A stretch of 64,000 nucleotides of DNA from Parvibaculum sp. (GCA_031291615.1 JARLIS010000051.1:1-64000); one strand, 5' to 3'; positions 45,897 to 54,841 are shown, counted from the first letter of the stretch. Numbers and translations are program-made. Notes: generated by a model from the sequence alone, not told the origin.

Positions 45897-47353
45897 GCGG
45901 GAACATGGCCAAGGTCGCGGGCGTCGACGTCTCGACCGATCACTTCATCGGCGGCCGTCGCGTCGCCTCGAAGAACAAGTTTTCCAACATCTCGCCCATC
46001 GACGGCTCGCTCCTGTGCGAAGTGTCGGCCGGCGGGAAGGCCGAAGTCGATCAAGCGGTCGCCGCCGCCCGCAAGGCCTTTCCGGCCTGGGCGGCGCTCG
46101 GGCCGAAGGGGCGTCTGCCCTATCTCAAGAAATTCGCCGAAGGCATCAAGGCCCGTGCGGCCGAGCTTGCCGCCGTCGAGACGATGGACAACGGTTCGCT
46201 CCTTCTCGGCAATGTGCACCGCGTCGTGCCGCGCGCGGCGCAGAACATCGAGTTCTTCGCCGACTGGGCGCTGACGCTTGAAGGCCATTCGATCGACAGT
46301 CCGGAGGTCGTCAATCATGTGCGCTACGATCCCGCAGGCGTCGCCGCGCTCATCACGCCCTGGAACGCGCCGCTGATGCTGACGACATGGAAGGTCGGCC
46401 CTGCGCTCGCGGCCGGCAACGCCGTCGTGGTCAAGCCGCCGGAATGGGCGCCGCTCACCTGCTCGCTGATGGCCGACATCGCCCATGCGGCGGGACTTCC
46501 CGACGGTGTGCTCAATGTCGTGCAGGGCATCGGCGAGGAAGCGGGCGACGCGCTCGTCAATCATCCCGATGTCGACCGGATCAGCTTCACCGGCTCGACC
46601 GATACGGCGAAGATCATCGGCCAGGCGGCCGCGCGCTCGATCACGCCCATGAGCGCGGAGCTGGGCGGCAAGTCGCCCTTCATCGTCTGCGCCGATGCCG
46701 ATCTCGATGCGGCCGCCCAGACTGTCGCCGCGCAATACATGAATGCGGGGCAGGTCTGCCTCGCCGGCACGCGCGTCATGGTCGAGAAATCGATCGAGCC
46801 GGGCTTCCTCGAAAAAGTCCGCACCGCGGCGAGCCATATGGTTGTCGGCGATCCGCGCGACAAGGATACGCGCGTCGGCCCGCTCATCCACAAGGAGCAT
46901 TTCGAGCGCGTGGCGGGCTTCGTCGACCGCGCAAAGGCGGCGGGCGCCGTGCCTCTCTGGGGCGGCAACCGGGCGAATTTCGGCGAGCTCTATTTCGAGC
47001 CGACGCTCTTTACCCATGTGAGCCCCGAGCTTGAAATCGCCCAGCGCGAGGTTTTCGGCCCCGTGCTGACCTGGCAGACATTCACTGACGATGACGAAGT
47101 CGTCGCGATGGCCAACAATACGGACTATGGCCTTGCGGGCACGCTCTTCAGCCGCAATGAAAAGCGCGCCATGTCGATTGCCGACAAGGTGACGGCCGGT
47201 ACGTTGTGGGTGAATTGCTTCTTCGTGCGCGATCTGGCGGCGCCTTTCGGCGGCGCGCGCAATTCCGGCATCGGGCGCGAAGGCGGCACCTGGAGCTTCG
47301 ACTTCTACACCGACATCAAGAATATATCGGTCCGCAAAGGGTCGTTTGCCTGA
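45893..47353 (+). CDS. hpaE: Aldehyde dehydrogenase (5-carboxymethyl-2-hydroxymuconate semialdehyde dehydrogenase type)
   Basis: NAD-dependent aldehyde dehydrogenase of 486 residues oxidising the ring-cleavage semialdehyde. Motifs: TPWNAPLMLTTWKVGPALAAGNAVVVKP, FTGSTDTAKIIGQAAA, the general-base Glu in SAELGGKSP, the catalytic Cys in NAGQVCLAGTRV and EVFGPVLTWQTF. The N-terminus (MSGNMAKVAGVDVSTDHFIGG) fits HpaE-type enzymes. Its ATG overlaps the hydroxylase stop. Confidence 0.87.
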   Translation: MSGNMAKVAGVDVSTDHFIGGRRVASKNKFSNISPIDGSLLCEVSAGGKAEVDQAVAAARKAFPAWAALGPKGRLPYLKKFAEGIKARAAELAAVETMDNGSLLLGNVHRVVPRAAQNIEFFADWALTLEGHSIDSPEVVNHVRYDPAGVAALITPWNAPLMLTTWKVGPALAAGNAVVVKPPEWAPLTCSLMADIAHAAGLPDGVLNVVQGIGEEAGDALVNHPDVDRISFTGSTDTAKIIGQAAARSITPMSAELGGKSPFIVCADADLDAAAQTVAAQYMNAGQVCLAGTRVMVEKSIEPGFLEKVRTAASHMVVGDPRDKDTRVGPLIHKEHFERVAGFVDRAKAAGAVPLWGGNRANFGELYFEPTLFTHVSPELEIAQREVFGPVLTWQTFTDDDEVVAMANNTDYGLAGTLFSRNEKRAMSIADKVTAGTLWVNCFFVRDLAAPFGGARNSGIGREGGTWSFDFYTDIKNISVRKGSFA

Positions 47354-47378
47354 CAAGGGCGAAAGGGAGGGGACGGAA

Positions 47379-48287
47379 ATGGTTCAAGTTACCGAACTTG
47401 GCTATATGGGGCTCGGCGTCAAAAAGCTCGGCGAGTGGAAAGATTACGCCTCGAAGATTCTCGGACTTGAAGTCGTCGACGAAGGTGAGGCCGGGCGATG
47501 CTACTTCCGGATGGATTACTGGCATCACCGCTTCATCGTCGAGGAAGACGGCAGGGACGATCTGAACTTTCTCGGCTTTCGCGTCGCGGGCGTCGAGGAA
47601 TTCCGCCAGATGCAGAGGCAATTGACGGATGCGGGCGTCAAGGTTCGCATCGGTACGCCGGAAGAAGCCGACGACCGGCGCGTTCTCGAAGTGATGAAGC
47701 TCGAAGATGCGAGCGGTCATCCCATAGAGATTTTTCACGGACCGCAAATCCAGTTCGACAAGCCGTTTCATCCCGGCCGGCGCATGCATGACAAGTTCAA
47801 GACCGGCGAGGGCGGGCTCGGCCATCTGATCCAGAGCGAGTCGGTCGGCTTCGAGAAGACCTACGAGTTCTACAAGCTTCTCGGCATGCGCGGCGGCGTC
47901 GAATACAGGATTCCGATGCCGGGCATGCCGCGCCCGTTCGACCTCATGTTCATGCATTGCAACAGCCGCGATCATACGGTTGCCTTCGGTCCTCCGGGAA
48001 CGAAGCGCATCAACCATCTGATGATCGAGGTCGAAAATTTCGACGATGTGGGCCTCGCCTATGAAATCGTTCGGGCGAACAACGTGCCGGTCGCCATCGC
48101 GCCCGGCCGGCACGCCAACGATCACATGTACTCGTTCTATTTCATGAACCCGTCGGGCTGGATGTGCGAGATCGGCTGGGGCGCTCGTCCCGCCACGCAT
48201 CAGTCGGAATATTATCAGCGCGACACTTACGGGCACGAGCCCGTGGCGGGCGTGATGAAGGGCATCATGGAGACGGCTGCCGAGTGA
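47379..48287 (+). CDS. Extradiol (VOC-fold) ring-cleavage dioxygenase
   Basis: Type I extradiol dioxygenase with two vicinal-oxygen-chelate modules, 302 residues. Fe(II) ligands appear as H149 (GGLGHL), H213 (RINHLMIEV) and E264 (WMCEIGWG); H199 in RDHTVAF matches the acid/base His known from 2,3-dihydroxybiphenyl dioxygenase. In this cluster it most likely cleaves homoprotocatechuate (3,4-dihydroxyphenylacetate), the HpaD step, although E. coli uses a different fold for it. ATG at 47379 after GGGAGGGG. Confidence 0.85.
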   Translation: MVQVTELGYMGLGVKKLGEWKDYASKILGLEVVDEGEAGRCYFRMDYWHHRFIVEEDGRDDLNFLGFRVAGVEEFRQMQRQLTDAGVKVRIGTPEEADDRRVLEVMKLEDASGHPIEIFHGPQIQFDKPFHPGRRMHDKFKTGEGGLGHLIQSESVGFEKTYEFYKLLGMRGGVEYRIPMPGMPRPFDLMFMHCNSRDHTVAFGPPGTKRINHLMIEVENFDDVGLAYEIVRANNVPVAIAPGRHANDHMYSFYFMNPSGWMCEIGWGARPATHQSEYYQRDTYGHEPVAGVMKGIMETAAE

Positions 48288-48333
48288 CGCTCCCACGAGA
48301 GTGTCAAATTCGCTGTGGGCGTCATACAGGTCT

Positions 48334-48363
48334 CCGCCGCCTTCCCCAGGATTTGGGCGGCGG
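48334..48363 (+). repeat. Inverted repeat between the dioxygenase and hpaG
   Basis: CCGCCGCC (48334-48341) and GGCGGCGG (48356-48363), a perfect 8-bp stem with a 14-nt loop, immediately before a second hairpin at 48369-48398. Confidence 0.5.
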
Positions 48364-48368
48364 ATATT

Positions 48369-48398
48369 GCCGGGGAGCGCTCGGATCCGCTCCCCGGC
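48369..48398 (+). terminator. Strong hairpin before hpaG (terminator or mRNA-processing element)
   Basis: Perfect 11-bp stem (GCCGGGGAGCG at 48369-48379 with its complement at 48388-48398, 8-nt loop) followed by TTACTT. Too few T residues for a strong terminator; it may set the ratio of hpaG to upstream transcripts. Confidence 0.5.
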
Positions 48399-48429
48399 TT
48401 ACTTCAATTTGAAATTGTGGGAGGAACGA

Positions 48430-49260
48430 ATGTCGGTTTTCAACGGTCCGCGCGAGGAATGGCGGCGTATTCTGCATGAGGGCACGCCGAAATGGGTGCG
48501 CCCCGAAGGCGACAGGCTGCGGCTGGGCGACGGGCGAACGGTTGTGGAAGCGGACGCCACCTATCTGCCGCCCTGCGATCCGACCAAGATCATCTGCATT
48601 CACCTGAACTACGATTCCCGCCGCGTCGAATTCAAGGCGCCGCCGCTCGTCACGCCGACATATTTTCAGAAGCCGTTGACGACGCTCAACTCCCATCGCG
48701 GATTTCTCAATCGTCCGGCGGACTGCAAGTATCTCAACTATGAAGGCGAGATCGCGGCCATTGTCGGCAAGCCGATGCGCAATGTCGCGCGCCAAGATGT
48801 CTGGGATCATCTTGCGGGTTTTGCGCCGGCCAACGATGTCGGCGCGCAGGATTTCCGCGACACGGATGCAGGATCAATGCTGCGCGTAAAAGGGCAGGAT
48901 GGATTCTGCCCCGTCGGCCCCGGCATCGTTCGCGGCGTCGACATTCGCAAGGAAAGAGTGCGCACCTATATCAACGGCAAGGTGGTTCAGGACGGGCCGG
49001 TCAGCGAGATGACTTTTCCGATCGACTATATTTTCGCCGACCTCTCCCGCCATATCACCTTTCTGCCGGGCGACATCGTGCTCACGGGCACGCCGGCCAA
49101 TTCACGGCCGATGAATCCGGGCGATGTGGTGGAAGTCGAAGTGACGGGCATCGGCAAGGTGACGAACACGGTGCAGGAGGTTCCTGCGCCCGTTCACAAG
49201 GTCGGCCACGAACCGACAGATACGGACGCCGTTCGCCGCGTGGCGCTCGGACAGTTCTGA
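48430..49260 (+). CDS. hpaG: Fumarylacetoacetate-hydrolase-family protein (HpaG-type decarboxylase/isomerase)
   Basis: FAH-fold enzyme of 276 residues, expected to decarboxylate or isomerise the carboxymethyl-hydroxymuconate intermediate. KIICIHLNYDSRRVE, the metal-binding Glu pair in YLNYEGEIAAIVGK, ANDVGAQDFR, KGQDGFCPVGPGI, FPIDYIFADLSRHITFLPGDIVLTGTPANS are characteristic. The start is the ATG at 48430 after GGAGG; the frame upstream runs through two hairpins. A single FAH domain, not the double-length HpaG of E. coli. Confidence 0.85.
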   Translation: MSVFNGPREEWRRILHEGTPKWVRPEGDRLRLGDGRTVVEADATYLPPCDPTKIICIHLNYDSRRVEFKAPPLVTPTYFQKPLTTLNSHRGFLNRPADCKYLNYEGEIAAIVGKPMRNVARQDVWDHLAGFAPANDVGAQDFRDTDAGSMLRVKGQDGFCPVGPGIVRGVDIRKERVRTYINGKVVQDGPVSEMTFPIDYIFADLSRHITFLPGDIVLTGTPANSRPMNPGDVVEVEVTGIGKVTNTVQEVPAPVHKVGHEPTDTDAVRRVALGQF

Positions 49261-49296
49261 ACCGGAGGCACAGACGGCGTGCCGGCGGGTTTGGCG

Positions 49297-50628
49297 TCAG
49301 GGCCGGAAGTGCAGCGTCAGGCAGGTGATGTCGTCGAATTGCGGGGCGGTCTTCGCAAATTCGTCGACAGAGCCCACGACGGCATCGATCAATTCGCGCC
49401 CCGGCAGATGCCTCGTGCCTTCGAGCGCCGCGAGCAGGCGCTCGTCGCCATAGAGCGCGCTGTCGGGATCGTTCGCCTCGGTGACGCCGTCGGTATAGAG
49501 AAAGAGCCTGTCGCCGGGCGCAAGCATGGCCTCTCCGGTCTTGTATGGCGCGCCTTCGAATATCGCCAGCGGCGAGCCGGTGTTCTTCATCGGCTCGAGG
49601 CTGCCATCGCCGCGCAGGATGAAGGGCGGATTGTGGCCGCAATTGCAATAGGTGAGGCGGCCGGTTTCGAGGTCGAGCACGCCGTAAAAAAGCGTGGCGA
49701 ACATGGATGAAACATTGTCGGTGCAGAGGAGATCGTTCGCCCGCATGATGGCGGTCGCAAGGTCGCCTTCCTGACGGGCCACAAGGCGCATCACGGTCTG
49801 GGTGATGGCCATGAAGAGCGAGGCCGGCACGCCCTTGCCGCAGACATCGCCGATGGAAAACCCGAGACGCCTGTCGTCGAGCATCAGGAAATCGTAGAAG
49901 TCGCCGCCGACTTCGCGGGCGGGGCGCATTTCGGCATGGATTTCGACATGGCCGCCGAATTCTTCCGGCGTTCTGGCGGCGGGCAGCATGGCGCGCTGGA
50001 TGATCGCCGCGCTTGCCATCTCGTCGTGCTGGCGACGGCGCAGAATGATCTGCTCGGCCATGCGGCGGAAGGTCTGGGCGAAGTCGATGAGTTCGGGCAG
50101 AGGATTGAGAAGCGTGTCGAGAATGGCGGGATCGAAGTCGTGGCGTTCGAGCGCCGCGAGCGCGTTGGTGTAGAAGCCGACGGCCTGATTGACCGCGCCT
50201 ATGCGCTGGCCGAGCTGCGAGATGACGGAAAGCAGGAGTTCGGGATTTTCGCGCCCCGCCATGAGCATCGCGTCGCGGCCGATGCGCAGGGCGCGCACCG
50301 CCGCCGCCGCCCGCACGGTCGCCGTCCTGGGCAGGTTGGCGAAAACGCCGAAGTCGCCGATCAGGCTTTTTGCCGGCAGATGGGCGAGATGAACCTGGCC
50401 GAAGCTGCTGTCGACCGTGACCTCCACCTCGCCGTCGACGATCAGATAGGCCGCGTCGCTGGCCTCGCCCTGCTGCACCAGCACGTCGCCGGGGCGGAAG
50501 TGCCGGAGTTCGCCCGCGCCGACCAGCCGGGCGAGGGTTTCGGCCGAGCAGCCGGCAAAGGCCGGGTGGGCGCCCAGGATTTCAGCCAGCGCCTTTCCGT
50601 CCGCCCCGACCGTCGACACCTCAGCCAT
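49297..50628 (-). CDS. cNMP-binding domain/SpoIIE-type PP2C serine phosphatase
   Basis: A 443-residue soluble signalling protein. An N-terminal cyclic-nucleotide-binding domain (about residues 18-135; LVQQGEASDAAYLIVDGEVEV and the phosphate-binding cassette IGDFGVFANLPRTATVRA, with Asp where Glu is usual), a helical linker, then a SpoIIE/RsbU-like phosphatase (about 205-440; PAREVGGDFYDFLMLDDRRLGFSIGDVCGKGVPASLFMA, CGHNPPF, LFLYTDGVTEA, FDDITCLTL) with the metal-binding Asp residues present. Such enzymes usually dephosphorylate anti-sigma antagonists. Its ATG overlaps the extreme 5' end of the divergent mscS frame. Confidence 0.88.
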   Translation of the reverse strand: MAEVSTVGADGKALAEILGAHPAFAGCSAETLARLVGAGELRHFRPGDVLVQQGEASDAAYLIVDGEVEVTVDSSFGQVHLAHLPAKSLIGDFGVFANLPRTATVRAAAAVRALRIGRDAMLMAGRENPELLLSVISQLGQRIGAVNQAVGFYTNALAALERHDFDPAILDTLLNPLPELIDFAQTFRRMAEQIILRRRQHDEMASAAIIQRAMLPAARTPEEFGGHVEIHAEMRPAREVGGDFYDFLMLDDRRLGFSIGDVCGKGVPASLFMAITQTVMRLVARQEGDLATAIMRANDLLCTDNVSSMFATLFYGVLDLETGRLTYCNCGHNPPFILRGDGSLEPMKNTGSPLAIFEGAPYKTGEAMLAPGDRLFLYTDGVTEANDPDSALYGDERLLAALEGTRHLPGRELIDAVVGSVDEFAKTAPQFDDITCLTLHFRP

Positions 50629-50690
50629 GCCCCTGCAATCCCGATTTCAAAGCCCGCGGCTTCGTCCGCCCGCGATTTCGCTGTTCTCGC

Positions 50691-50709
50691 GGCGGATTGT
50701 CAATCCGCC
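50691..50709. repeat. 8-bp inverted repeat in the phosphatase/channel divergent promoter region
   Basis: GGCGGATT-GTC-AATCCGCC, perfect, 10 bp before the chosen channel start. May be an operator or a leader hairpin. Confidence 0.4.
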
Positions 50710-50719
50710 AGATTCCGGC

Positions 50720-52213
50720 ATGCTAGCGTCGGAATTCTGGCGCCTCATCAAGGACAGCACCCCGATGATCTACGCGTCGATTGTTGCAACTCTGATCCTG
50801 ATCGCCGTTCGCATCTGGGCGGCGGATGCGATCATGGCCGAACTGCCCGCGCCTTTGGCCACGGTCGCCGTCGATTCAATCGGCATCCTGCTGTCGCTCT
50901 CCGTCGCGCTGTTCTTCGACGGGCTCATTTCGACATTCTACTGGAAGCGTTACTTCCGCCGCCGGAAGGGGCATAAGGCGCCGGCGCTCGTCCGCGATCT
51001 CGTGACTTTTTTCCTGCTCGCCATCGGTCTTTCCGTCGGGCTTTACGCCGAAGTCGGGGTGGCGGCTTCGGGTCTAGCCGCCGCCTCGGGCGCTGCCGCC
51101 GTCGTTCTCGGCTTTGCGCTACAGACGATGATCCTCGATCTCTTCAGCGGGCTTTCGATCAATCTCGACCGCTCCTATGCCATCGGCGACTGGCTGACGA
51201 TCCACTCGCAGGAATTGGGCGGCACGGCCTATGGGCAGGTCGAAGGCATCAGCTGGCGGACGACGTTCCTGCATCTCGACGACGATCGCCGCCTCATCGT
51301 TCCCAACCGGCTCATTACATCGAATCCGGTGACGAACCACAGCCGGCCGGCAGGACCGAAGCGGCTCTCCGTCGAGGTCAGCATCGATATTCGCACGCCG
51401 TCCGACCGGGCGATCGGCATGCTGATCGGCGAAGCCTACAAGGCCGTGCGCGCCCACGGCCTCAGCGATTCTCCGCCGCCCACCGTCATCATCAGCAGGC
51501 TCGAGCAGGATGCGGTTTTCTATCAGGCGCGTTTTTACGCCTATCCGGACAAGATCCAGCCGACCACCGCCCAGTCGATCATGTTGAGGGCGCTTCAGGA
51601 TGCGATCCGCCAGACGGGCCTGCCGACGCCCGTGTTGCAGGTCGAACTCAGCAAGCCCTATGAAGCGCCGCCCATCGGCGCGGCATCGACCGAGACGCGC
51701 GATACCATTGCGCGCGTGCCGCTGTTCCAGCAGGCGCTGACGGCCGAGCAGATCGAGGATCTTGCGGGCCGTTGCGCACCCGCCGATTTTCCGGCCGGCC
51801 ATACATTGATCAATCAGGGCGAAGTCGGCGCGTCGATGTTCGTCATTCTGGAAGGGGCCGCCGCTGTCGTCGTTGTCGGCACCGCCGGCGTCGAGCATGA
51901 GGTCAACCGGCTGGCGACAGGCGACATTGTCGGCGAGATGTCGCTGATGACGGGCGCGGCGCGCAATGCGACGGTGCGGGCCCTGACGCCGCTGCGCGTT
52001 CTCGAAATCAGAAAGGAAGCGATCGAAGGGCTGCTTGCCGCCTCACCGGAACTGCTCGGGCTTTTCAGCCATGTTCTCGCCACGCGGCAGAATCAACTCA
52101 CCGAAGTTTCCAACCGTCCGGCGAAACTGAAAACCGCAGAAGTCGACCTGCTGGCAAGAATGCGCGCATTCTTCGCGCGTAACTTCGGTGCCGAGGGTGC
52201 CGCCGACGCCTGA
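50720..52213 (+). CDS. MscS-family mechanosensitive channel with C-terminal cNMP-binding domain
   Basis: Inner-membrane channel of the bCNG/MscS type, about 497 residues from the ATG at 50720 (an ATG at 50627 overlaps the divergent gene and is less likely). Helices at about 14-35, 45-67 and 95-150, the last being the pore helix rich in Gly/Ala (GLAAASGAAAVVLGFALQTMILDLFSGL), then the beta domain (EGISWRTTFLHLDDDRRLIVPNRLITSNPVTNHS) and a cNMP-binding domain (about 355-455; GEVGASMFVILEGAAAV and IVGEMSLMTGAARNATVRA). The domain could make gating respond to a cyclic nucleotide. Confidence 0.88.
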   Translation: MLASEFWRLIKDSTPMIYASIVATLILIAVRIWAADAIMAELPAPLATVAVDSIGILLSLSVALFFDGLISTFYWKRYFRRRKGHKAPALVRDLVTFFLLAIGLSVGLYAEVGVAASGLAAASGAAAVVLGFALQTMILDLFSGLSINLDRSYAIGDWLTIHSQELGGTAYGQVEGISWRTTFLHLDDDRRLIVPNRLITSNPVTNHSRPAGPKRLSVEVSIDIRTPSDRAIGMLIGEAYKAVRAHGLSDSPPPTVIISRLEQDAVFYQARFYAYPDKIQPTTAQSIMLRALQDAIRQTGLPTPVLQVELSKPYEAPPIGAASTETRDTIARVPLFQQALTAEQIEDLAGRCAPADFPAGHTLINQGEVGASMFVILEGAAAVVVVGTAGVEHEVNRLATGDIVGEMSLMTGAARNATVRALTPLRVLEIRKEAIEGLLAASPELLGLFSHVLATRQNQLTEVSNRPAKLKTAEVDLLARMRAFFARNFGAEGAADA

Positions 52214-52231
52214 AAGATGCGTGCCGGCTTC

Positions 52232-53071
52232 CTACTCGGGGCCGCCGCAATCGCCGCAACCTTCGCCTTCGCCGCCGTCATCGCCATGGTGGTGATGATG
52301 ATGGTGGTGGTGATGGTGGTGATGGCCCGTGCCGCTGCCCAACAGAGCAACGCCATGCGTTGCAAGCTCGTCCGATATATCCTGACGCGAGGCCCCGTCG
52401 CTGCCGGGCAGATCGATGTTGTGCTGATCGCCTTCAAAGCTGTCGCCGTAAAGCGGGAAGGAGGCGACTTGCACGATATTGTGATAGGTGCCGTCCCAGG
52501 TTTTCGGCCCGTCGACGCTGCCATTGGCGGCGATGACGATGGCCTTGCCGGGGTCGGTCAGCTTGACGATGCTGCCGTCCTTCATCGTGATCTCGCACCA
52601 GCCTTCGACCAGAATGATGGTCAGCTTCCCGTCCTGGACGAGGAAATCGACGATGGTGCCGCGCACGCCGATGGTCGCCACAGGCGTTTTCAGCGCATAG
52701 CTGTGGGGGTCCTGACTACCGGAGACGAAGCGGAAGACGCCCTTGGTCGCGTCGATGACGACGTCGCCCTTGGCGCGGGACGGATCGAAGACGAAACGAT
52801 CGAGCTTTACTTCCGATTTGGGGCCGACGCTGAGCGATGTCTGGTCGATGAAGAGAAGCTGCGCCGTGTCATTCGGCCCGGTGCGCACGGTCTCGTCCTG
52901 CACGAGCTTCCCACCGGTCAGAAGCGGCGCGGTCTGGCCGCCGATAACGGATTCGGCATTGGTTTTCACGGCGGCGGCGACGCCGATCTCGGTCGCGGCC
53001 ATTGCCACGGGCGCCGTCAGGCCGGCAGCCAGCATGGTTCCCAGAAAAGCCAGAGTGGATGTCTTCATCAT
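52232..53071 (-). CDS. FecR-domain periplasmic protein with a 13-histidine run
   Basis: A 279-residue exported protein: signal peptide (about 1-25, ending AMAA), then a FecR-like domain (about 35-200; GPNDTAQLLFIDQTSLSVGPKSEVKLDRFVF, TPVATIGVRGTIVDFLVQDG) and a C-terminal tail with 13 consecutive histidines (bases 52286-52324) followed by an Asp/Gly/Glu-rich end that includes CGDC. The tail suggests metal binding (inference). FecR-domain proteins are commonly found with CHASE2 cyclases, as here. No sigma factor or TonB receptor is adjacent, so it is not a classical iron-dicitrate regulator. Confidence 0.85.
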   Translation of the reverse strand: MMKTSTLAFLGTMLAAGLTAPVAMAATEIGVAAAVKTNAESVIGGQTAPLLTGGKLVQDETVRTGPNDTAQLLFIDQTSLSVGPKSEVKLDRFVFDPSRAKGDVVIDATKGVFRFVSGSQDPHSYALKTPVATIGVRGTIVDFLVQDGKLTIILVEGWCEITMKDGSIVKLTDPGKAIVIAANGSVDGPKTWDGTYHNIVQVASFPLYGDSFEGDQHNIDLPGSDGASRQDISDELATHGVALLGSGTGHHHHHHHHHHHHHGDDGGEGEGCGDCGGPE

Positions 53072-53320
53072 TCTAAATCTTCAGTTTTTTATCGGCGCAT
53101 CTTCCGTGGAAAGATTACGCTCTTCTCCGGGTGGAATTCCAACCGGATTCTCGTTCCTTTGCCCGATCAGCGCGCCAAAACCGGGCAGGGTTGCTTTTTT
53201 GCACCGATCACGACCTACCGTGCGATTGCCGCATTTTCGGGCACTGATTGGACTATGCAAGGCCGGTACAATGTCTGTTTAATGTCGCGTAGTTGGGACT
53301 GATGCTCGTACTTGGGGGCT

Positions 53321-54451
53321 ATGCTCGTGGGCCGGATGAAACTTGCTGCCGCGCTGGTCGCAGCGCTTGGCTTTGCTGTGCCGTTGACTGCGGCGCATGC
53401 CGATGATCTGTCGGACGCCTTTCTGGCGGTGATGAAAAATCCGACCGATGCGGCGGCCAATCTGAATTATGCGAGACTTGCCGAAGCCCATGACAAACCG
53501 CGCCTTGCGCTGGCGACTTATGAACGTGTGCTGCTCAACGATCCGACCAATGAGGAAGCGCGCGAAGGCATGCAGCGCCTGCGCCGCGAACTCCAGCCAT
53601 CGACTACGCAGTTCAAGGCCGAGATCGGCACGAGCTGGGAAACGAATCCGGACAATGTGTCGAGCGGCGCGAAGAGCGAGCCCGGCCTCTTCGGCAGCCT
53701 CGCCGTTCGCGACGAGCGCTCCGCGGGGTCTTTCGCCTGGCGCACGACGGGCGAGGTCTCCGGTGATTTCGTCAAGGACATGAGCAGCCTCAACTACATA
53801 TATGCGGGCGCGGCGACCGGTCCCGTCATCGATCTGATGCCGGGCCTCACCATCCATCCGGCGATCGGCCTCGGCGCGGCCGAGCTCGACCGCATGCTCT
53901 ATTACAAGGAAGCGACATTCGCGACGACTTTCGAAGGCCTGTTCGGCGGCGCCTATGAAAGCTTCCGGCTGCGTGGCGGCTATCGCCATTACGGGCCCTA
54001 CTTCACGGCCGACAAAGGCTATTATGCCGATGCCGGAGCGAAGTTTTCGGTGCCGCGCGTGCTGGGCAACCAGGATCTCATCGTCGTTTCGCCCTGGGTG
54101 CGCTGGAGCGGCATCAGCGGCGGCATTACGACGCTCAATCTCGATGAAATCCAGCCCGGCCGCTATTGGGAATTCGGCGCCGGTGTCGACTACTACTTCA
54201 ACCTGTTGAACGATCTGGTGATGGGCGCCGGCGTGACGAGCCATGAGCGCTACTATTCAGCCATATTGGCGAGCGGCAGCAAGCGGCGGGACAATTATAC
54301 CGCGCCGGAAGTTTCGCTGACGCTCAAGGATGCGCTGTTCTTCCAGTCGGACATCAAGCTCGATTACGCCTATCAGCTCAACACCTCGAACGACGATTCA
54401 GGCGTCTATCACGACAATGTCGTCTCGTTGAGCTTCATCTATCAGTTCTGA
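53321..54451 (+). CDS. TPR-containing outer-membrane barrel protein (DUF560/Slam-like)
   Basis: About 376 residues. Signal peptide (hydrophobic run AAALVAALGFAVPLTAAHA), two TPR-like helices (about residues 30-85: PTDAAANLNYARLAEAHDKPRLALATYERVLLNDPTNEEAREGMQRL), then a region of amphipathic strands ending in a terminal Phe (SLSFIYQF), the hallmark of outer-membrane barrels. It resembles surface-lipoprotein-assembly-modifier proteins. The ATG at 53321 or the one at 53336 may be the start; both precede the signal peptide. Divergent from fecR, suggesting joint expression; it may transport or anchor a surface partner. Confidence 0.7.
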   Translation: MLVGRMKLAAALVAALGFAVPLTAAHADDLSDAFLAVMKNPTDAAANLNYARLAEAHDKPRLALATYERVLLNDPTNEEAREGMQRLRRELQPSTTQFKAEIGTSWETNPDNVSSGAKSEPGLFGSLAVRDERSAGSFAWRTTGEVSGDFVKDMSSLNYIYAGAATGPVIDLMPGLTIHPAIGLGAAELDRMLYYKEATFATTFEGLFGGAYESFRLRGGYRHYGPYFTADKGYYADAGAKFSVPRVLGNQDLIVVSPWVRWSGISGGITTLNLDEIQPGRYWEFGAGVDYYFNLLNDLVMGAGVTSHERYYSAILASGSKRRDNYTAPEVSLTLKDALFFQSDIKLDYAYQLNTSNDDSGVYHDNVVSLSFIYQF

Positions 54452-54457
54452 GGCGGC

Positions 54458-54841
54458 TCAGAAGACGGTCAGCGCAATGAGAATGGCCGTGTAGGTCAGG
54501 TGATGGGCGAGCTGGTCGGCGCCGAGCGCAATCCAGAATCCATTGTCCTCGACCTTCCAGCCGTTCCGCTTCATCGCGCGTTCCTTCAGCCAGTCGACAT
54601 GATAGTGGACGGCGAACTCGCCGATCACGATCGAGGCGATGAGCGTAGCGGAGGGCTGAAAGAGCAGGATCGCGGGAAGCGAGCCCGCGGCATGAAGGCC
54701 CGCATGCAGCAGGCCGCCCGGATGGCCGTAAGTGCCCTTGTTCTTCAGCTGGTATTTCGTCTGAAAAACGAAATCGAACAGGAAATGCTTCGCCTGAAGC
54801 AGAGCGAGAGCTGCGAACAGGAGCGGAAAAGGTTCGTTCAT
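54458..54841 (-). CDS. DUF3307-type small membrane protein
   Basis: A 127-residue membrane protein with three or four hydrophobic segments and several histidines (LLQAKHFLFDFVFQTKYQLKNKG, GGLLHAGLHAAGSLPAILL, IGEFAVHYHVDWLKERAM, ALGADQLAHHLTYTAILIAL), matching the DUF3307 pattern. Function unknown. It ends 6 bp from the convergent barrel gene and begins 43 bp after the cyclase gene, which it may be cotranscribed with. Confidence 0.8.
   Translation of the reverse strand: MNEPFPLLFAALALLQAKHFLFDFVFQTKYQLKNKGTYGHPGGLLHAGLHAAGSLPAILLFQPSATLIASIVIGEFAVHYHVDWLKERAMKRNGWKVEDNGFWIALGADQLAHHLTYTAILIALTVF

Noticed and set aside
45782..47356. 524-codon open frame on the minus strand
   Set aside because: Mirror of the aldehyde dehydrogenase gene, which carries all catalytic motifs.
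52286..52324. Tandem ATG/GTG trinucleotides resembling a simple repeat or CRISPR-like array
   Set aside because: On the other strand these are His codons CAT/CAC inside the fecR-like gene; no spacers are present. No CRISPR array was found anywhere in the window.
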